DNA from: Bacteroidales bacterium
Lineage (GTDB): Bacteria > Bacteroidota > Bacteroidia > Bacteroidales > F082
Length of the DNA: 64,000 nucleotides
NCBI GenBank assembly: GCA_017632935.1
Contig: JAGBQJ010000034.1
Span: 1 to 64,000, forward strand
Direction: 5' to 3'
The notes below the pieces were generated by a model. The model worked only from the letters and a program-made list of their open reading frames with translations. It was not told the origin of the DNA and did no database searches. Position 1 is the stretch's first letter. Each line of letters begins with the position of its first letter. Below, piece by piece: positions 8,853-16,886 of the stretch. The position numbers and the translations under genes were made by a program.

Positions 8853-9007
8853 GTCTGGCAGGTCTTCTGACTCGCCCGAGCCTGTCGCCTTCCCATACGG
8901 ATGAGCCGTACAGTGGCTTGGTGTGACAGGCCTTACACGGACTTACAGCAGCGGGCACTGTTGCCGATTTGCACGGCATTCCCTTGGCCAAACTAAGGGC
9001 AAAAATA
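8853..9007 (-). promoter_or_regulatory. Cobalamin riboswitch (minus strand) with -7 element, upstream of the DUF4465 gene
   Basis: The reverse complement contains all hallmark pieces: GGGAATGCCGTGCAAATCGG, then a GCCCGCTGCTGTAAGT stretch, and the B12-box GAGTCAGAAGACCTGCC at 8873-8857. A TATTTTTG -7 element lies at 9007-9000 just before it. The distance from box to start codon is about 115 nt. It is divergent from the third riboswitch, with about 100 bp between the two. Confidence 0.92.
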
Positions 9008-9080
9008 CAACAATTTGGCGAATGGTAAACACTCAAATAATTATTTTAATCGGTATTAGACAACATGTCGAAATAATCCG

Positions 9081-9262
9081 TATTTTTGCCATTGATTTGT
9101 AGGTGTCCTCCACGGACTCAATAGGGAATCGGGTGTGAATCCCGGACAGTTCCCGCTGCTGTGTTGGCCAATCGCCTGCCACTTAAGCCACTGAAAGCCC
9201 TGTCTTTCGGGAAGGCGGCAGAAGCGAGGCCTCAGTCAGAAGACCTGCCTCAAGTCGTGAAA
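9081..9262 (+). promoter_or_regulatory. Cobalamin riboswitch with -7 element but no intact downstream gene
   Basis: TATTTTTG at 9081-9088, then a full cobalamin riboswitch: AGGTGTCC (9101), AGGGAATCGGGTGTGAATCC, CCGCTGCTGTG, and B12-box GTCAGAAGACCTGCC ending at 9249. The promoter and aptamer look intact. The next real gene on this strand is the sirtuin at 9642, and a strong terminator at 9484-9519 lies between them. Confidence 0.9.
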
Positions 9263-9483
9263 CAAGGCTTCCGGGAATTGGAGCTGGGATTCTATTATAT
9301 ATTAAGGTATGCCCTAATGTAGGGTAATATCGTAGTTTTAGTTATTCCAACATTTTCCAGAAGTTTTGAGATAGAAAATGCAGTGGCGGAATTGCATATC
9401 TGACGGGGCTTCGGCGCGGCCTATCTCATCGGCAAACGCCGCAAACAAGAATAAAGATACTTTTTTTTCTTTCATATTGTTGC
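9263..9483 (+). other. Gene-free stretch behind the B12 riboswitch, possible gene remnant
   Basis: No open frame of credible length is present between the riboswitch and the terminator. One plus-strand frame reads GNIVVLVIPTFSRSFEIENA, VAELHI, stop (TGA 9401), then RGFGAAYLIGKRRKQE and a stop at 9452, with a TAG upstream at 9320. The last part looks like a protein C-terminus (hydrophobic then basic). This could be the tail of a decayed corrinoid-regulated gene, but the signal is weak and may be chance. Confidence 0.3.
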
Positions 9484-9519
9484 GCCGGTGGCAGTCTTGG
9501 ATTGCCACCGGCTTTTTTA
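9484..9519 (+). terminator. Rho-independent terminator
   Basis: GCCGGTGGCA (9484-9493) pairs perfectly with TGCCACCGGC (9503-9512), followed by six T. It ends the transcript that starts at the third B12 riboswitch. Confidence 0.9.
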
Positions 9520-9641
9520 TCACAAACCAACGACAAAGCCATTTTTTCAGTTTATCCTGCAAGTTTTTTTATATAACTTTGCATTTGAATAAAAATCTTT
9601 GAATTTTGAATTTTGAATCTTGAATCTAAATCTTTAAATCC

Positions 9642-10394
9642 ATGGATAACACCGAAAAAATTAGGCAAGCCGCTGAGATCCTCTCCAAAGCGAAGAACAT
9701 TGTGGGCTTCACCGGAGCAGGCACTTCGGCCGAGAGCGGCATCCCGCCTTTCCGCGGCGAAGGCGGCATCTGGAACCAGTACGACCCCAACTCCCTTGAC
9801 ATCGACTTCTACTACCGCCACACCAAGGAGTCGTGGAAGATTATCCGCGAGGTGTTCTATAACTTCTTCAGTAACAAGGATATCAAGCCTAACCCCGGAC
9901 ATCTCGTTCTGGCCAAATGGGAGAAGGAAGGCCGCCTAAGCAGCGTCATCACGCAGAACATCGACGACCTGCACACCGTGGCAGGCAACAGTGTGGTGTA
10001 TGAGTTCCACGGCAATATGTCGCGCTTCGTATGCACCAAATGCGGCCACAAGGTCGATGCCAAGAGCCTGACACTTACCGAGGAACCGCCCCGTTGCGCC
10101 CAATGCGGCGGCCTGATGAAGCCCGACTTCATCTTCTTCGGCGAGGGCATCCCCGAGGACGCCTACTACGGCTCGGTGCATGCTGCCGAGAACTGCGACG
10201 CCTTCGTCATCATCGGCACCTCGGGACAGGTCAGTCCGGCCAATATGATTCCCGGCATTGCCAAACGACATGGCGCTAAGATCATAGAAATCAACATGGA
10301 GCCTTCGACCTATACGAACTATATCACGGACATCTATCTTGAAGGCAAGTCGGGCGAGATATTGCCCGCCATTGATGCCTTGATGACTAGGTAA
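9642..10394 (+). CDS. cobB: Sir2-family NAD-dependent protein deacylase (sirtuin)
   Basis: 250-residue class III sirtuin that removes acyl groups from lysine using NAD+, giving nicotinamide and O-acyl-ADP-ribose. Visible motifs: GAGTSAESGIPPFRG (25-39) for NAD, QNIDDLH (105-111), catalytic His123 in EFHG, and a Cys4 zinc module (C131, C134, C152, C155). C-terminal GTSGQV and EIN segments complete the Rossmann site. Length is normal. It follows the terminator with its own leader and converges with the next gene, their 3' ends overlapping by 8 bp. Confidence 0.95.
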   Translation: MDNTEKIRQAAEILSKAKNIVGFTGAGTSAESGIPPFRGEGGIWNQYDPNSLDIDFYYRHTKESWKIIREVFYNFFSNKDIKPNPGHLVLAKWEKEGRLSSVITQNIDDLHTVAGNSVVYEFHGNMSRFVCTKCGHKVDAKSLTLTEEPPRCAQCGGLMKPDFIFFGEGIPEDAYYGSVHAAENCDAFVIIGTSGQVSPANMIPGIAKRHGAKIIEINMEPSTYTNYITDIYLEGKSGEILPAIDALMTR

Positions 10395-10950
10395 ATACCT
10401 CCTCGAACATCCTCTGATAGGCTTCAACCTTTTTGTCAAATGCCAACGGATAAGCACGTGAGGATGAGGGTAATCTAAATAAGGTTAAACCATCTTCGAG
10501 AGCCACTTTTGTGTTGGGCGAAGGAATTGTATCAACATTGAAATAACTGCACACTTCGGTGGTAGCCTTCTCGCCTGTCGTGGCAATGGCATGGCATTGT
10601 GGCATCTGAGCAAGCAAGGCTCGAATGTCGGTATGTTCGACGATTTCCAAAAAGGCGTCCGAGGCATTGTCTTTCAACCGTTTGACCGCCGTGGCAGTAT
10701 CGAATAATGCAATTCCTTTCTCATTCAGAAATGCCACGATTTCATCTTTCTTGAAGCTTTTATGCTCTGTATCAACGAAATGGTTCTTGTCGCCAAACCA
10801 GATCTGCCCTTCGATGCGCCAATGGTCGTTGATGAAATTGGGGTAGAAAAAGTCCATGCACCAGCGCTTCTTGGGTGGCGGAAAACTGCCTAAGAATAAG
10901 ACTTTTGCGTTGGCAGGAAGGAAAGGCTTTAATGGATGGTGTTCAATCAT
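10387..10950 (-). CDS. Uracil-DNA glycosylase-superfamily protein
   Basis: 187-residue protein of the UDG-like fold. It opens with HPLKPFLPANAKVLFLGSFP followed by PPKKRW, matching the phosphate-binding start of a Bacteroidetes group annotated as uracil-DNA glycosylase family; FPP stands where classical enzymes have GQDPY. A later ATTGEKA segment and SPNTKVAL fit the rest of the fold. The exact base excised is unknown. Its stop overlaps the sirtuin stop by 8 bp in convergent orientation. Confidence 0.7.
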   Translation of the reverse strand: MIEHHPLKPFLPANAKVLFLGSFPPPKKRWCMDFFYPNFINDHWRIEGQIWFGDKNHFVDTEHKSFKKDEIVAFLNEKGIALFDTATAVKRLKDNASDAFLEIVEHTDIRALLAQMPQCHAIATTGEKATTEVCSYFNVDTIPSPNTKVALEDGLTLFRLPSSSRAYPLAFDKKVEAYQRMFEEVFT

Positions 10951-10966
10951 AACAAATTGGTTCGGG

Positions 10967-10987
10967 CCCTTCGACAGGCTCAGGGAC
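10967..10987. repeat. Dispersed intergenic repeat, family B
   Basis: CCTTCGACAGGCTCAGGGAC (after a leading C) is repeated exactly at 30711-30731. It is a short semi-palindrome (CCCT...AGGG) seen only in gaps between genes here. It lies between the glycosylase start and the fucosidase stop. Confidence 0.7.
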
Positions 10988-11001
10988 CCTCTAACTATAC
11001 C

Positions 11002-12441
11002 TTATTCAATTAAAAAAGCACCCACTCTATTGATGCACAAAGTACCCTTAAAAACCTTAAACCTGATTCTTAACTTATCGGCTTTAACGGTCTGGAAACG
11101 AAGAAGTCGCTTGTAGCCGATAGTAGTGGTAGGCTCATCTACTTCGATGGGCAACCATTTACCATTAAAGTAATAGTCCAAATAAAATGCATCAACATTC
11201 TGTCCTAAAGGAATATACTCTTGTAAAAGTAAACGATTAAAACCAGTAGTCTTGGGGAAATCGAAGATGAGTTCGGCTCGATGTACGCCATCCTCTGTCG
11301 CCCAATAACAATCGTACTCATCGTTCAACACATTCTTGACACCGAACCTCCAGCCTCTCGTGTTGCTGGCGGTCACTTTGCAGTTTTGGAGCAGGTCGTT
11401 AGCGAACTCATTCTGTAGTTTCTGATAGCATTGTACGGCATTGGCTGAGTCAATAGATGGTATCCTACCCTCTTGATTCACAGGGAAATTAAGCAGCAGG
11501 TTGGTATTGTGGCCGACACTGTTATAGTACAAGTCGGTCAGTTGTTCCACGGTCTTCACTTGGCCATCTTCGCTCTCATGGTAAAACCAACCCGGACGAA
11601 TGGACACATCTACTTCGGCAGGCAGCCAGGTCTCACCGCCGCGGTAGCCTTGCTGTAGGGCCCTTGTGTCGTTAAGCGATTCGAAATCAGTTTTATACAT
11701 GCACCATTGCGTGGCACTTGCCTTGCCTTCCTCATTGCCAATCCAGCGCAAAGTGGGTACCGTACCACCGAAGATGGCCGCATCGGAGTTGTATTTCCAC
11801 ACGATGTCCCTTGCCTTCTCGTAGTCGTAGTATTTCTCGGCCACGATGGAACGCATCTCGTCCGCGCCGCCGTACCAGCCTGTGCCGCCATTGGCGCCAT
11901 CGAACCAGAACTCGAACAAAGGTCCGTAGTTACTCACAAGTTCCTCAATCTGTTGATGATACACTTTCACGTATCCCTCTCTCCCATATTCGGCATTGTG
12001 TCGGTCCCATGGAGAAAGATAGAGTCCAAACTTCAGTCCGTGTTTACGGCATGCTTCCGAAAGCTCTCCCACCAAGTCACCTTGACCATCTTTGTAAGGC
12101 GAGTTTTTGATGGAATAATCTGTGGTTTCAGTCGGCCATAGACAGAATCCGTCATGATGCTTCGCAGTGAGGATAATCCCTTTCATACCAGCGGCTTTCA
12201 GAGTTAAAACCCACTGTTCGCAGTCCAGATGGGTGGGATTAAAGGAGTCGGGCGGCGTATTGCCATAGCCCCACTCCATGTTGTTAAATGTGTTTAAGCC
12301 AAAGTGTATAAAAGCGTAGGTTTCAAGTTGTTGCCATTCAAGCTGTTGGGCTGTATGGATGGGCCCGTTTGGCTGTGGCGGATGGACACAGGAAGCCATC
12401 GCCATACAGAATAGAATGGCAAAACCCTTCAGATTGCTCAT
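11002..12441 (-). CDS. Alpha-L-fucosidase, GH29, lipoprotein
   Basis: 479-residue glycoside hydrolase family 29 enzyme releasing alpha-linked L-fucose from glycans such as mucins or milk oligosaccharides. SPII signal with lipid Cys18 (MAMASC). The catalytic barrel shows HFGLNTF, TAKHHDGF (92-99), and the nucleophile Asp181 in FEFWFDGANG. The last 140 residues form a discoidin-like beta domain (ASNTRGWRFGVKNVLNDEYD). The start codon overlaps the stop of the upstream gene in ATGA (12438-12441), so translation of the two is coupled; this decides the start. Confidence 0.93.
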   Translation of the reverse strand: MSNLKGFAILFCMAMASCVHPPQPNGPIHTAQQLEWQQLETYAFIHFGLNTFNNMEWGYGNTPPDSFNPTHLDCEQWVLTLKAAGMKGIILTAKHHDGFCLWPTETTDYSIKNSPYKDGQGDLVGELSEACRKHGLKFGLYLSPWDRHNAEYGREGYVKVYHQQIEELVSNYGPLFEFWFDGANGGTGWYGGADEMRSIVAEKYYDYEKARDIVWKYNSDAAIFGGTVPTLRWIGNEEGKASATQWCMYKTDFESLNDTRALQQGYRGGETWLPAEVDVSIRPGWFYHESEDGQVKTVEQLTDLYYNSVGHNTNLLLNFPVNQEGRIPSIDSANAVQCYQKLQNEFANDLLQNCKVTASNTRGWRFGVKNVLNDEYDCYWATEDGVHRAELIFDFPKTTGFNRLLLQEYIPLGQNVDAFYLDYYFNGKWLPIEVDEPTTTIGYKRLLRFQTVKADKLRIRFKVFKGTLCINRVGAFLIE

Positions 12442-13625
12442 TTTGACCAATACTGGATCCACTCTTGCTCATCCTTGCTCATTGTGGTCATGTCCGACTT
12501 GTAGTCAGGGTCGGGTATGTACCAATTGGTAGACTCGAAGTAGCGTTGCAATCCTTTGTCATTGAACACATAGCCACGATAGGCGAAAGGTATGTTTTTC
12601 AGGATGCGCTTGCGCTCGGTTGATAACGCCGATTCCGATTCGTCTTCGTTAAAGAGGTGCAGGTTGTAATACTGCAACTTGACGAAGTCGTCATCCTGGA
12701 AACCCGTTTCATCGAAATCTTCGTTTCTATAGATAAAGAATGCATCTCTGCCAACATGCAATTCACCCTCGGGATGGAAGTTCTTCTTGTGGTAGACGAT
12801 GCTGCCGGACTGCACGTGGAACATGATACTACCATCATTCAAGTAGAGTTTGTCCTTCCATTCGCTGGCCTTGCCTTTTCCGGTGAAAGTCCATTCACTG
12901 GCACTTTTAAAGAAGGTGGGCTGGACGGCAAAAGACTGTCTGTCACCCATGTTGATTTCAAGAGTGAAATCATCGATGCCATTATTGGCCCAACGGTTAG
13001 CAGCAGTAAGCACATAGTCGAACAGGTATTCTTCCATGACTTGGTCGCTGCCTTCGAAGTCGTAGGTATGTTGAATGATATTCAAGCCCTTGTTGAAGTG
13101 GGCGTTGAAATAATAAACATAGTAGTAAGGCTCAGCGTCCCAGTCGTAATAGGGGCTTTTCTCGTCTTTTATCGCTGCCCATTGTTCCTTGGTGGGCTCT
13201 ACAAAACGTCCGTTCTTGTAATAGTCTTTGATGGTGCCGAAGTCAACATAACCTTCATCGTTAAGCGGATAGAAAAACCTCTTCACCTGATGTGGCAGGT
13301 TTTTATCGTTCATCACGACCTTGAAGTCGTGGATGCAAGGATGGGCATTGGCGTCGCCTTCCCTGTAGTTGACAGCCTCGAAGCCAACGAGCAAGTCTTT
13401 GGCTTCACCCGGATTGAAGAACTCGTAGTAGACATTAACCTTAAAACGATGAACTTGGTCTTCTACCCTGGGAGCCAGCGTGATATTGAGGATTTCCTTC
13501 TGCACCTTAATAGTGGTCTCGTTGATGGGTATCAATTGGTTACCCTGCGCATAGAAGGCGCCGTCATTGGCCTTGACACCTACGAAGGCAAACAAGGCAA
13601 GCATAATTGCTAACAGTTTTTTCAT
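12438..13625 (-). CDS. Secreted protein with DUF4424-like region and C-terminal YARHG domain
   Basis: 395-residue exported protein. Signal peptide 1-19 (MKKLLAIMLALFAFVGVKA). The middle is a beta-rich DUF4424-like region (NDGAFYAQGNQLIPINETTI, EILNITL). The C-terminal 60 residues match the YARHG domain, an extracellular module of unknown role (NIPFAYRGYVFNDKGLQRYF, then STNWYIPD). It is the first gene of a two-gene unit with the fucosidase. Function unknown; the coupling suggests an envelope role. Confidence 0.75.
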   Translation of the reverse strand: MKKLLAIMLALFAFVGVKANDGAFYAQGNQLIPINETTIKVQKEILNITLAPRVEDQVHRFKVNVYYEFFNPGEAKDLLVGFEAVNYREGDANAHPCIHDFKVVMNDKNLPHQVKRFFYPLNDEGYVDFGTIKDYYKNGRFVEPTKEQWAAIKDEKSPYYDWDAEPYYYVYYFNAHFNKGLNIIQHTYDFEGSDQVMEEYLFDYVLTAANRWANNGIDDFTLEINMGDRQSFAVQPTFFKSASEWTFTGKGKASEWKDKLYLNDGSIMFHVQSGSIVYHKKNFHPEGELHVGRDAFFIYRNEDFDETGFQDDDFVKLQYYNLHLFNEDESESALSTERKRILKNIPFAYRGYVFNDKGLQRYFESTNWYIPDPDYKSDMTTMSKDEQEWIQYWSK

Positions 13626-13750
13626 GATGTTTTTTAAATTCGGTTAGAATGCAAAAATAGAGAAAATAAAGATTCTTTGGCAAAAAACCATTCATTTTTT
13701 CGTGACTTATCAGTTTTTTCCCTAATTTCGCCCAAAATCTCTTTTGAATT

Positions 13751-14896
13751 ATGACTATCGAAGAATTGAAATCCCTATTCAAGCAACGCTTTGGAAACGA
13801 GGGCGTTGTCTACACCTCCCCTGGTCGTGTCAACCTAATCGGCGAGCACACCGACTACAACGGCGGCTACGTCTTCCCCGGCGCCATCGACAAAGGCATC
13901 TACGCCTGCATCCGCCTCAACGGCACCGACAAGGTCCGCGCCTACTCCATCGACTACGATGGCTATAGCGAGTTCGGCCTGAACGAAGAAGACAAACCCA
14001 ACGAGGCATGGGCCCGCTATATCTTTGGCGTGTGCCGTGAGATCCAAAAGCGCGGTTACAGGATCCAAGGCTTCGACACCGTTTTTTATGGCAATGTACC
14101 GCTCGGCGCGGGTATGTCGTCGTCGGCAGCTTTGGAGAGCACTTTCGCCTTCGCTATCAATGATTTACTTAACCTTGGCATTGACAAGTTCGAGTTGGCC
14201 CGTGTCGGGCAGTCTACCGAGCACAACTACTGCGGCGTGAAGTGCGGCATCATGGACCAGTTCGCTTCCCTCTTCGGCAAGAAAGGCCACCTGATGCGCC
14301 TCAACTGCGCCACCATGGAGTTTGAATACTTCCCCTTTAACCCACAAGGTTACAAGGTTGTGTTGCTTGACACCGTTGTAAAGCATGAGTTGGCTTCGTC
14401 GGCCTACAACCGCCGCCGTGAGTCATGCGAGAACGCTTGTGCCCACATCGCCGCCAAGCATCCCGAAGTAAAATATCTGAGCGACGCCACGATGGCCATG
14501 CTGAACGAGATTGATGTGGAGATTCCCGCCGAGGATTACATGCGCGCGGAATATGTCATCGGTGAGAAGCAGCGTGTCCTCGACGTCTGCGATGCCTTGG
14601 AGAGAGGTGATTATGAGACCGTTGGCGACCGTATGTACGGCACACACTATGGCATGAGCAAACTCTACGAGGTGAGTTGCGAGGAACTGGATTACCTCAA
14701 CGACATCGCTAAAGAATGCGGTGTAACCGGCTCCCGTGTGATGGGCGGTGGCTTCGGCGGCTGCACCATCAACCTCGTCAAGGAGGAGCTTTACGACGCT
14801 TTCATCGCTACAGCTAAACAGAAATTCGCCGCAAAGTTCGGGCATGAACCGAAGGTGTATGATGTGGTCATCTCCGATGGCGCTCGCCGACTATAA
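13751..14896 (+). CDS. galK: Galactokinase
   Basis: 381-residue GHMP kinase that makes galactose-1-phosphate from galactose and ATP in the cytoplasm. It has the galactokinase signature GRVNLIGEHTDYNGG (25-39), the ATP loop PLGAGMSSSAALE (117-129), the catalytic Asp in CGIMDQFAS (about 173) and motif 3 GGGFGGCTINL (about 336-346). First gene of the galactose operon, with the nucleotidyltransferase 32 bp downstream. Confidence 0.97.
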   Translation: MTIEELKSLFKQRFGNEGVVYTSPGRVNLIGEHTDYNGGYVFPGAIDKGIYACIRLNGTDKVRAYSIDYDGYSEFGLNEEDKPNEAWARYIFGVCREIQKRGYRIQGFDTVFYGNVPLGAGMSSSAALESTFAFAINDLLNLGIDKFELARVGQSTEHNYCGVKCGIMDQFASLFGKKGHLMRLNCATMEFEYFPFNPQGYKVVLLDTVVKHELASSAYNRRRESCENACAHIAAKHPEVKYLSDATMAMLNEIDVEIPAEDYMRAEYVIGEKQRVLDVCDALERGDYETVGDRMYGTHYGMSKLYEVSCEELDYLNDIAKECGVTGSRVMGGGFGGCTINLVKEELYDAFIATAKQKFAAKFGHEPKVYDVVISDGARRL

Positions 14897-14928
14897 TTTT
14901 TGAATTTTGAATTTTAAATTTTGAATAT

Positions 14929-15834
14929 ATGAAACCAACATTATTAGTATTAGCCGCAGGTATGGGCTCGCGTTACGGTGCCTTGAAGCAGATGGATGGC
15001 GTCGGACCGAACAACGAAGCCATTCTCGATTATTCCATTTTCGACGCCAAACGCGCCGGCTTCGGCAAGGTGGTCTTCGTCATCCGCGAGGACTTCGCCG
15101 AGGCGTTCAAGAAAGTCAACAACACGGAGAAATTCGGCATCCCCGTTGAATATGTGTATCAATCCCTTGACAAACTGCCGGAAGGTTTCAGTGTCCCCGA
15201 AGGTCGTGTGAAACCTTGGGGTACCTGCCACGCCGTCTTGATGGCCAAGGACGTGATTCACGAGCCTTTTGCTGCAATCAATGCTGACGATTTTTACGGC
15301 AAGGAAGCCTATGAGGTGCTGGCCAAGTATTTGATGGAATGTGAAGGCAAGACAGGCGCCTACAGCATGGTAGCCTATAAGCTCCGCAACACCATGTCGG
15401 ACTTCGGCACGGTGAGCCGTGGCATCTGCACCGCCGATGAAGAAGATTACCTCCAGACCATCGTCGAACGCACGGCCATCGGTCATACCGAGGACGGCGG
15501 TGCGGCCTATGCCGACGAGACGGGCAGCCATCCGCTGGATATGGATTTCTTGGTCTCTATGAACTTCTTTGGCTTCACACCCGACTTCTTCGCCTATTCC
15601 GAAAAGGGCTTCGTCGAGTTCCTGAAAGGACCTGCCCAGACCAACATCAAAGCCGAGTTCTTCATCCCGCTGATGGTCAACCAAAGCATCCACGATGGCT
15701 CGGCCAAACTGAAGGTGCTGTCGAGCAACGCCTCATGGTTCGGCGTGACCTACAAGGAAGACAAGCCCGAGGTGATGCGCAAGATCCGTGAACTTATTGA
15801 CATGGGTGTGTACCCCAATAACTTATGGCAATGA
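14929..15834 (+). CDS. Sugar-nucleotidyltransferase-family protein in the galactose operon
   Basis: 301-residue cytoplasmic protein with a GT-A-like nucleotidyltransferase fold. N-terminal pyrophosphorylase-type signature LAAGMGSRYGALKQMDGVG (residues 7-25) and a metal site INADDFYGKEAY (about 116). Enzymes of this fold join a sugar-1-phosphate to an NTP. No galT or galE is present in the operon, so it may activate galactose-1-phosphate directly; that is inference. The galM start overlaps its stop in ATGA. Bacteroidetes homologues are common but uncharacterised to my knowledge. Confidence 0.8.
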   Translation: MKPTLLVLAAGMGSRYGALKQMDGVGPNNEAILDYSIFDAKRAGFGKVVFVIREDFAEAFKKVNNTEKFGIPVEYVYQSLDKLPEGFSVPEGRVKPWGTCHAVLMAKDVIHEPFAAINADDFYGKEAYEVLAKYLMECEGKTGAYSMVAYKLRNTMSDFGTVSRGICTADEEDYLQTIVERTAIGHTEDGGAAYADETGSHPLDMDFLVSMNFFGFTPDFFAYSEKGFVEFLKGPAQTNIKAEFFIPLMVNQSIHDGSAKLKVLSSNASWFGVTYKEDKPEVMRKIRELIDMGVYPNNLWQ

Positions 15835-16886
15835 ATATAGACGTTAAGGTATGGGGCAAGACCCCCGACGGCAAAGACATCAAGCTTTACACCTTGACCA
15901 ATGCCAACGGCATTAAGGTACAGCTGAGCGACATAGGCGCGGGCATCGTGAGCATCATGACGCCAGACCGCAACGGGCATATGGACGATATCGTGCTGGG
16001 CTATCCCAACGCCACCGACTATTATGGCGACGGTCCCTGCGCGGGCAAGACGCCTGGCCGCTACGCCAACCGCATCGCCAACGGCCGTTTTATGATGGAC
16101 GACAAGGAGTACCAGCTTGAGATCAATACCGGCGACGGCAAGCACCACCTCCATGGCGGCAGCATAGGCTTCGCCAACCAGAAATGGGCCAGTCGCATCA
16201 ACGGCGAGAATGTGGTGTTCACTTACCTCTCGGCCGACGGCGAGGCAGGGTATCCAGCAGAGCTGGTGACCAAGGTGTACTACACCCTCAACGACGAGAA
16301 CGAGCTGAACATCCGCTTCTGTGCTTATTCGTCAGACAAGACTATCATCAACCTGACCAACCACACCTATTTCAACCTGAAGGGCGAAGGCAACGGCGAC
16401 ATTCTTGACCACAAGCTAAGGCTCAACGCCTCGCGTTTCCTGCCTGCCACCAACGAGTTGATCACCACGGGCGAGATGCGGCAAGTGGCCGACACGCCCA
16501 TGGACTTCACCCAAGCCAAGCCCATCGGTCGCGACATCAAGGAACCCTATCCGGACCTCATCAATGGCAAGGGTTACGACAGCTGCTGGGTCATTGATGG
16601 CATCGAGAAAGACAAGCTCTGCCTCGCCGCCGAGCTCTCGCACGAAGGTGTGGGCCGCATGGTGAAGATCTACACCACCCAACCTGGCGTGCAGGTCTAC
16701 ACGGGCAACTGGCTCTCGGGCTGCCCCAAGGGCAAGAACGGCCATGTCTACGAGGACTATTCCGGCGTGGCCTTGGAGTGCCAGGCCCTCCCCGACGCGC
16801 CCAACAAGCCCAACTTCCCCAACACCTTCCTGCGCTCGGGTGAAGAATACAACGAAACGATAATCTTTAAATTCTTAACAATATGA
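15831..16886 (+). CDS. galM: Galactose mutarotase (aldose 1-epimerase)
   Basis: 351-residue enzyme interconverting alpha and beta anomers of galactose or glucose. Family motifs: GKTPGRYANRIANGRF for the sugar site, KHHLHGGSIGF with a catalytic His, NLTNHTYFNLKGEG with the second His, and the C-terminal ALECQALPDAPN carrying the catalytic Glu. I choose ATG 15831, which overlaps the upstream stop as ATGA; ATG 15825 is possible and adds two residues. It has no signal peptide. It overlaps the transporter start by 4 bp. Confidence 0.95.
   Translation: MNIDVKVWGKTPDGKDIKLYTLTNANGIKVQLSDIGAGIVSIMTPDRNGHMDDIVLGYPNATDYYGDGPCAGKTPGRYANRIANGRFMMDDKEYQLEINTGDGKHHLHGGSIGFANQKWASRINGENVVFTYLSADGEAGYPAELVTKVYYTLNDENELNIRFCAYSSDKTIINLTNHTYFNLKGEGNGDILDHKLRLNASRFLPATNELITTGEMRQVADTPMDFTQAKPIGRDIKEPYPDLINGKGYDSCWVIDGIEKDKLCLAAELSHEGVGRMVKIYTTQPGVQVYTGNWLSGCPKGKNGHVYEDYSGVALECQALPDAPNKPNFPNTFLRSGEEYNETIIFKFLTI

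Noticed and set aside
9378-9602. 74-codon plus-strand frame behind the orphan riboswitch
   Set aside because: It runs through the terminator at 9484-9519 and has no protein-like composition.
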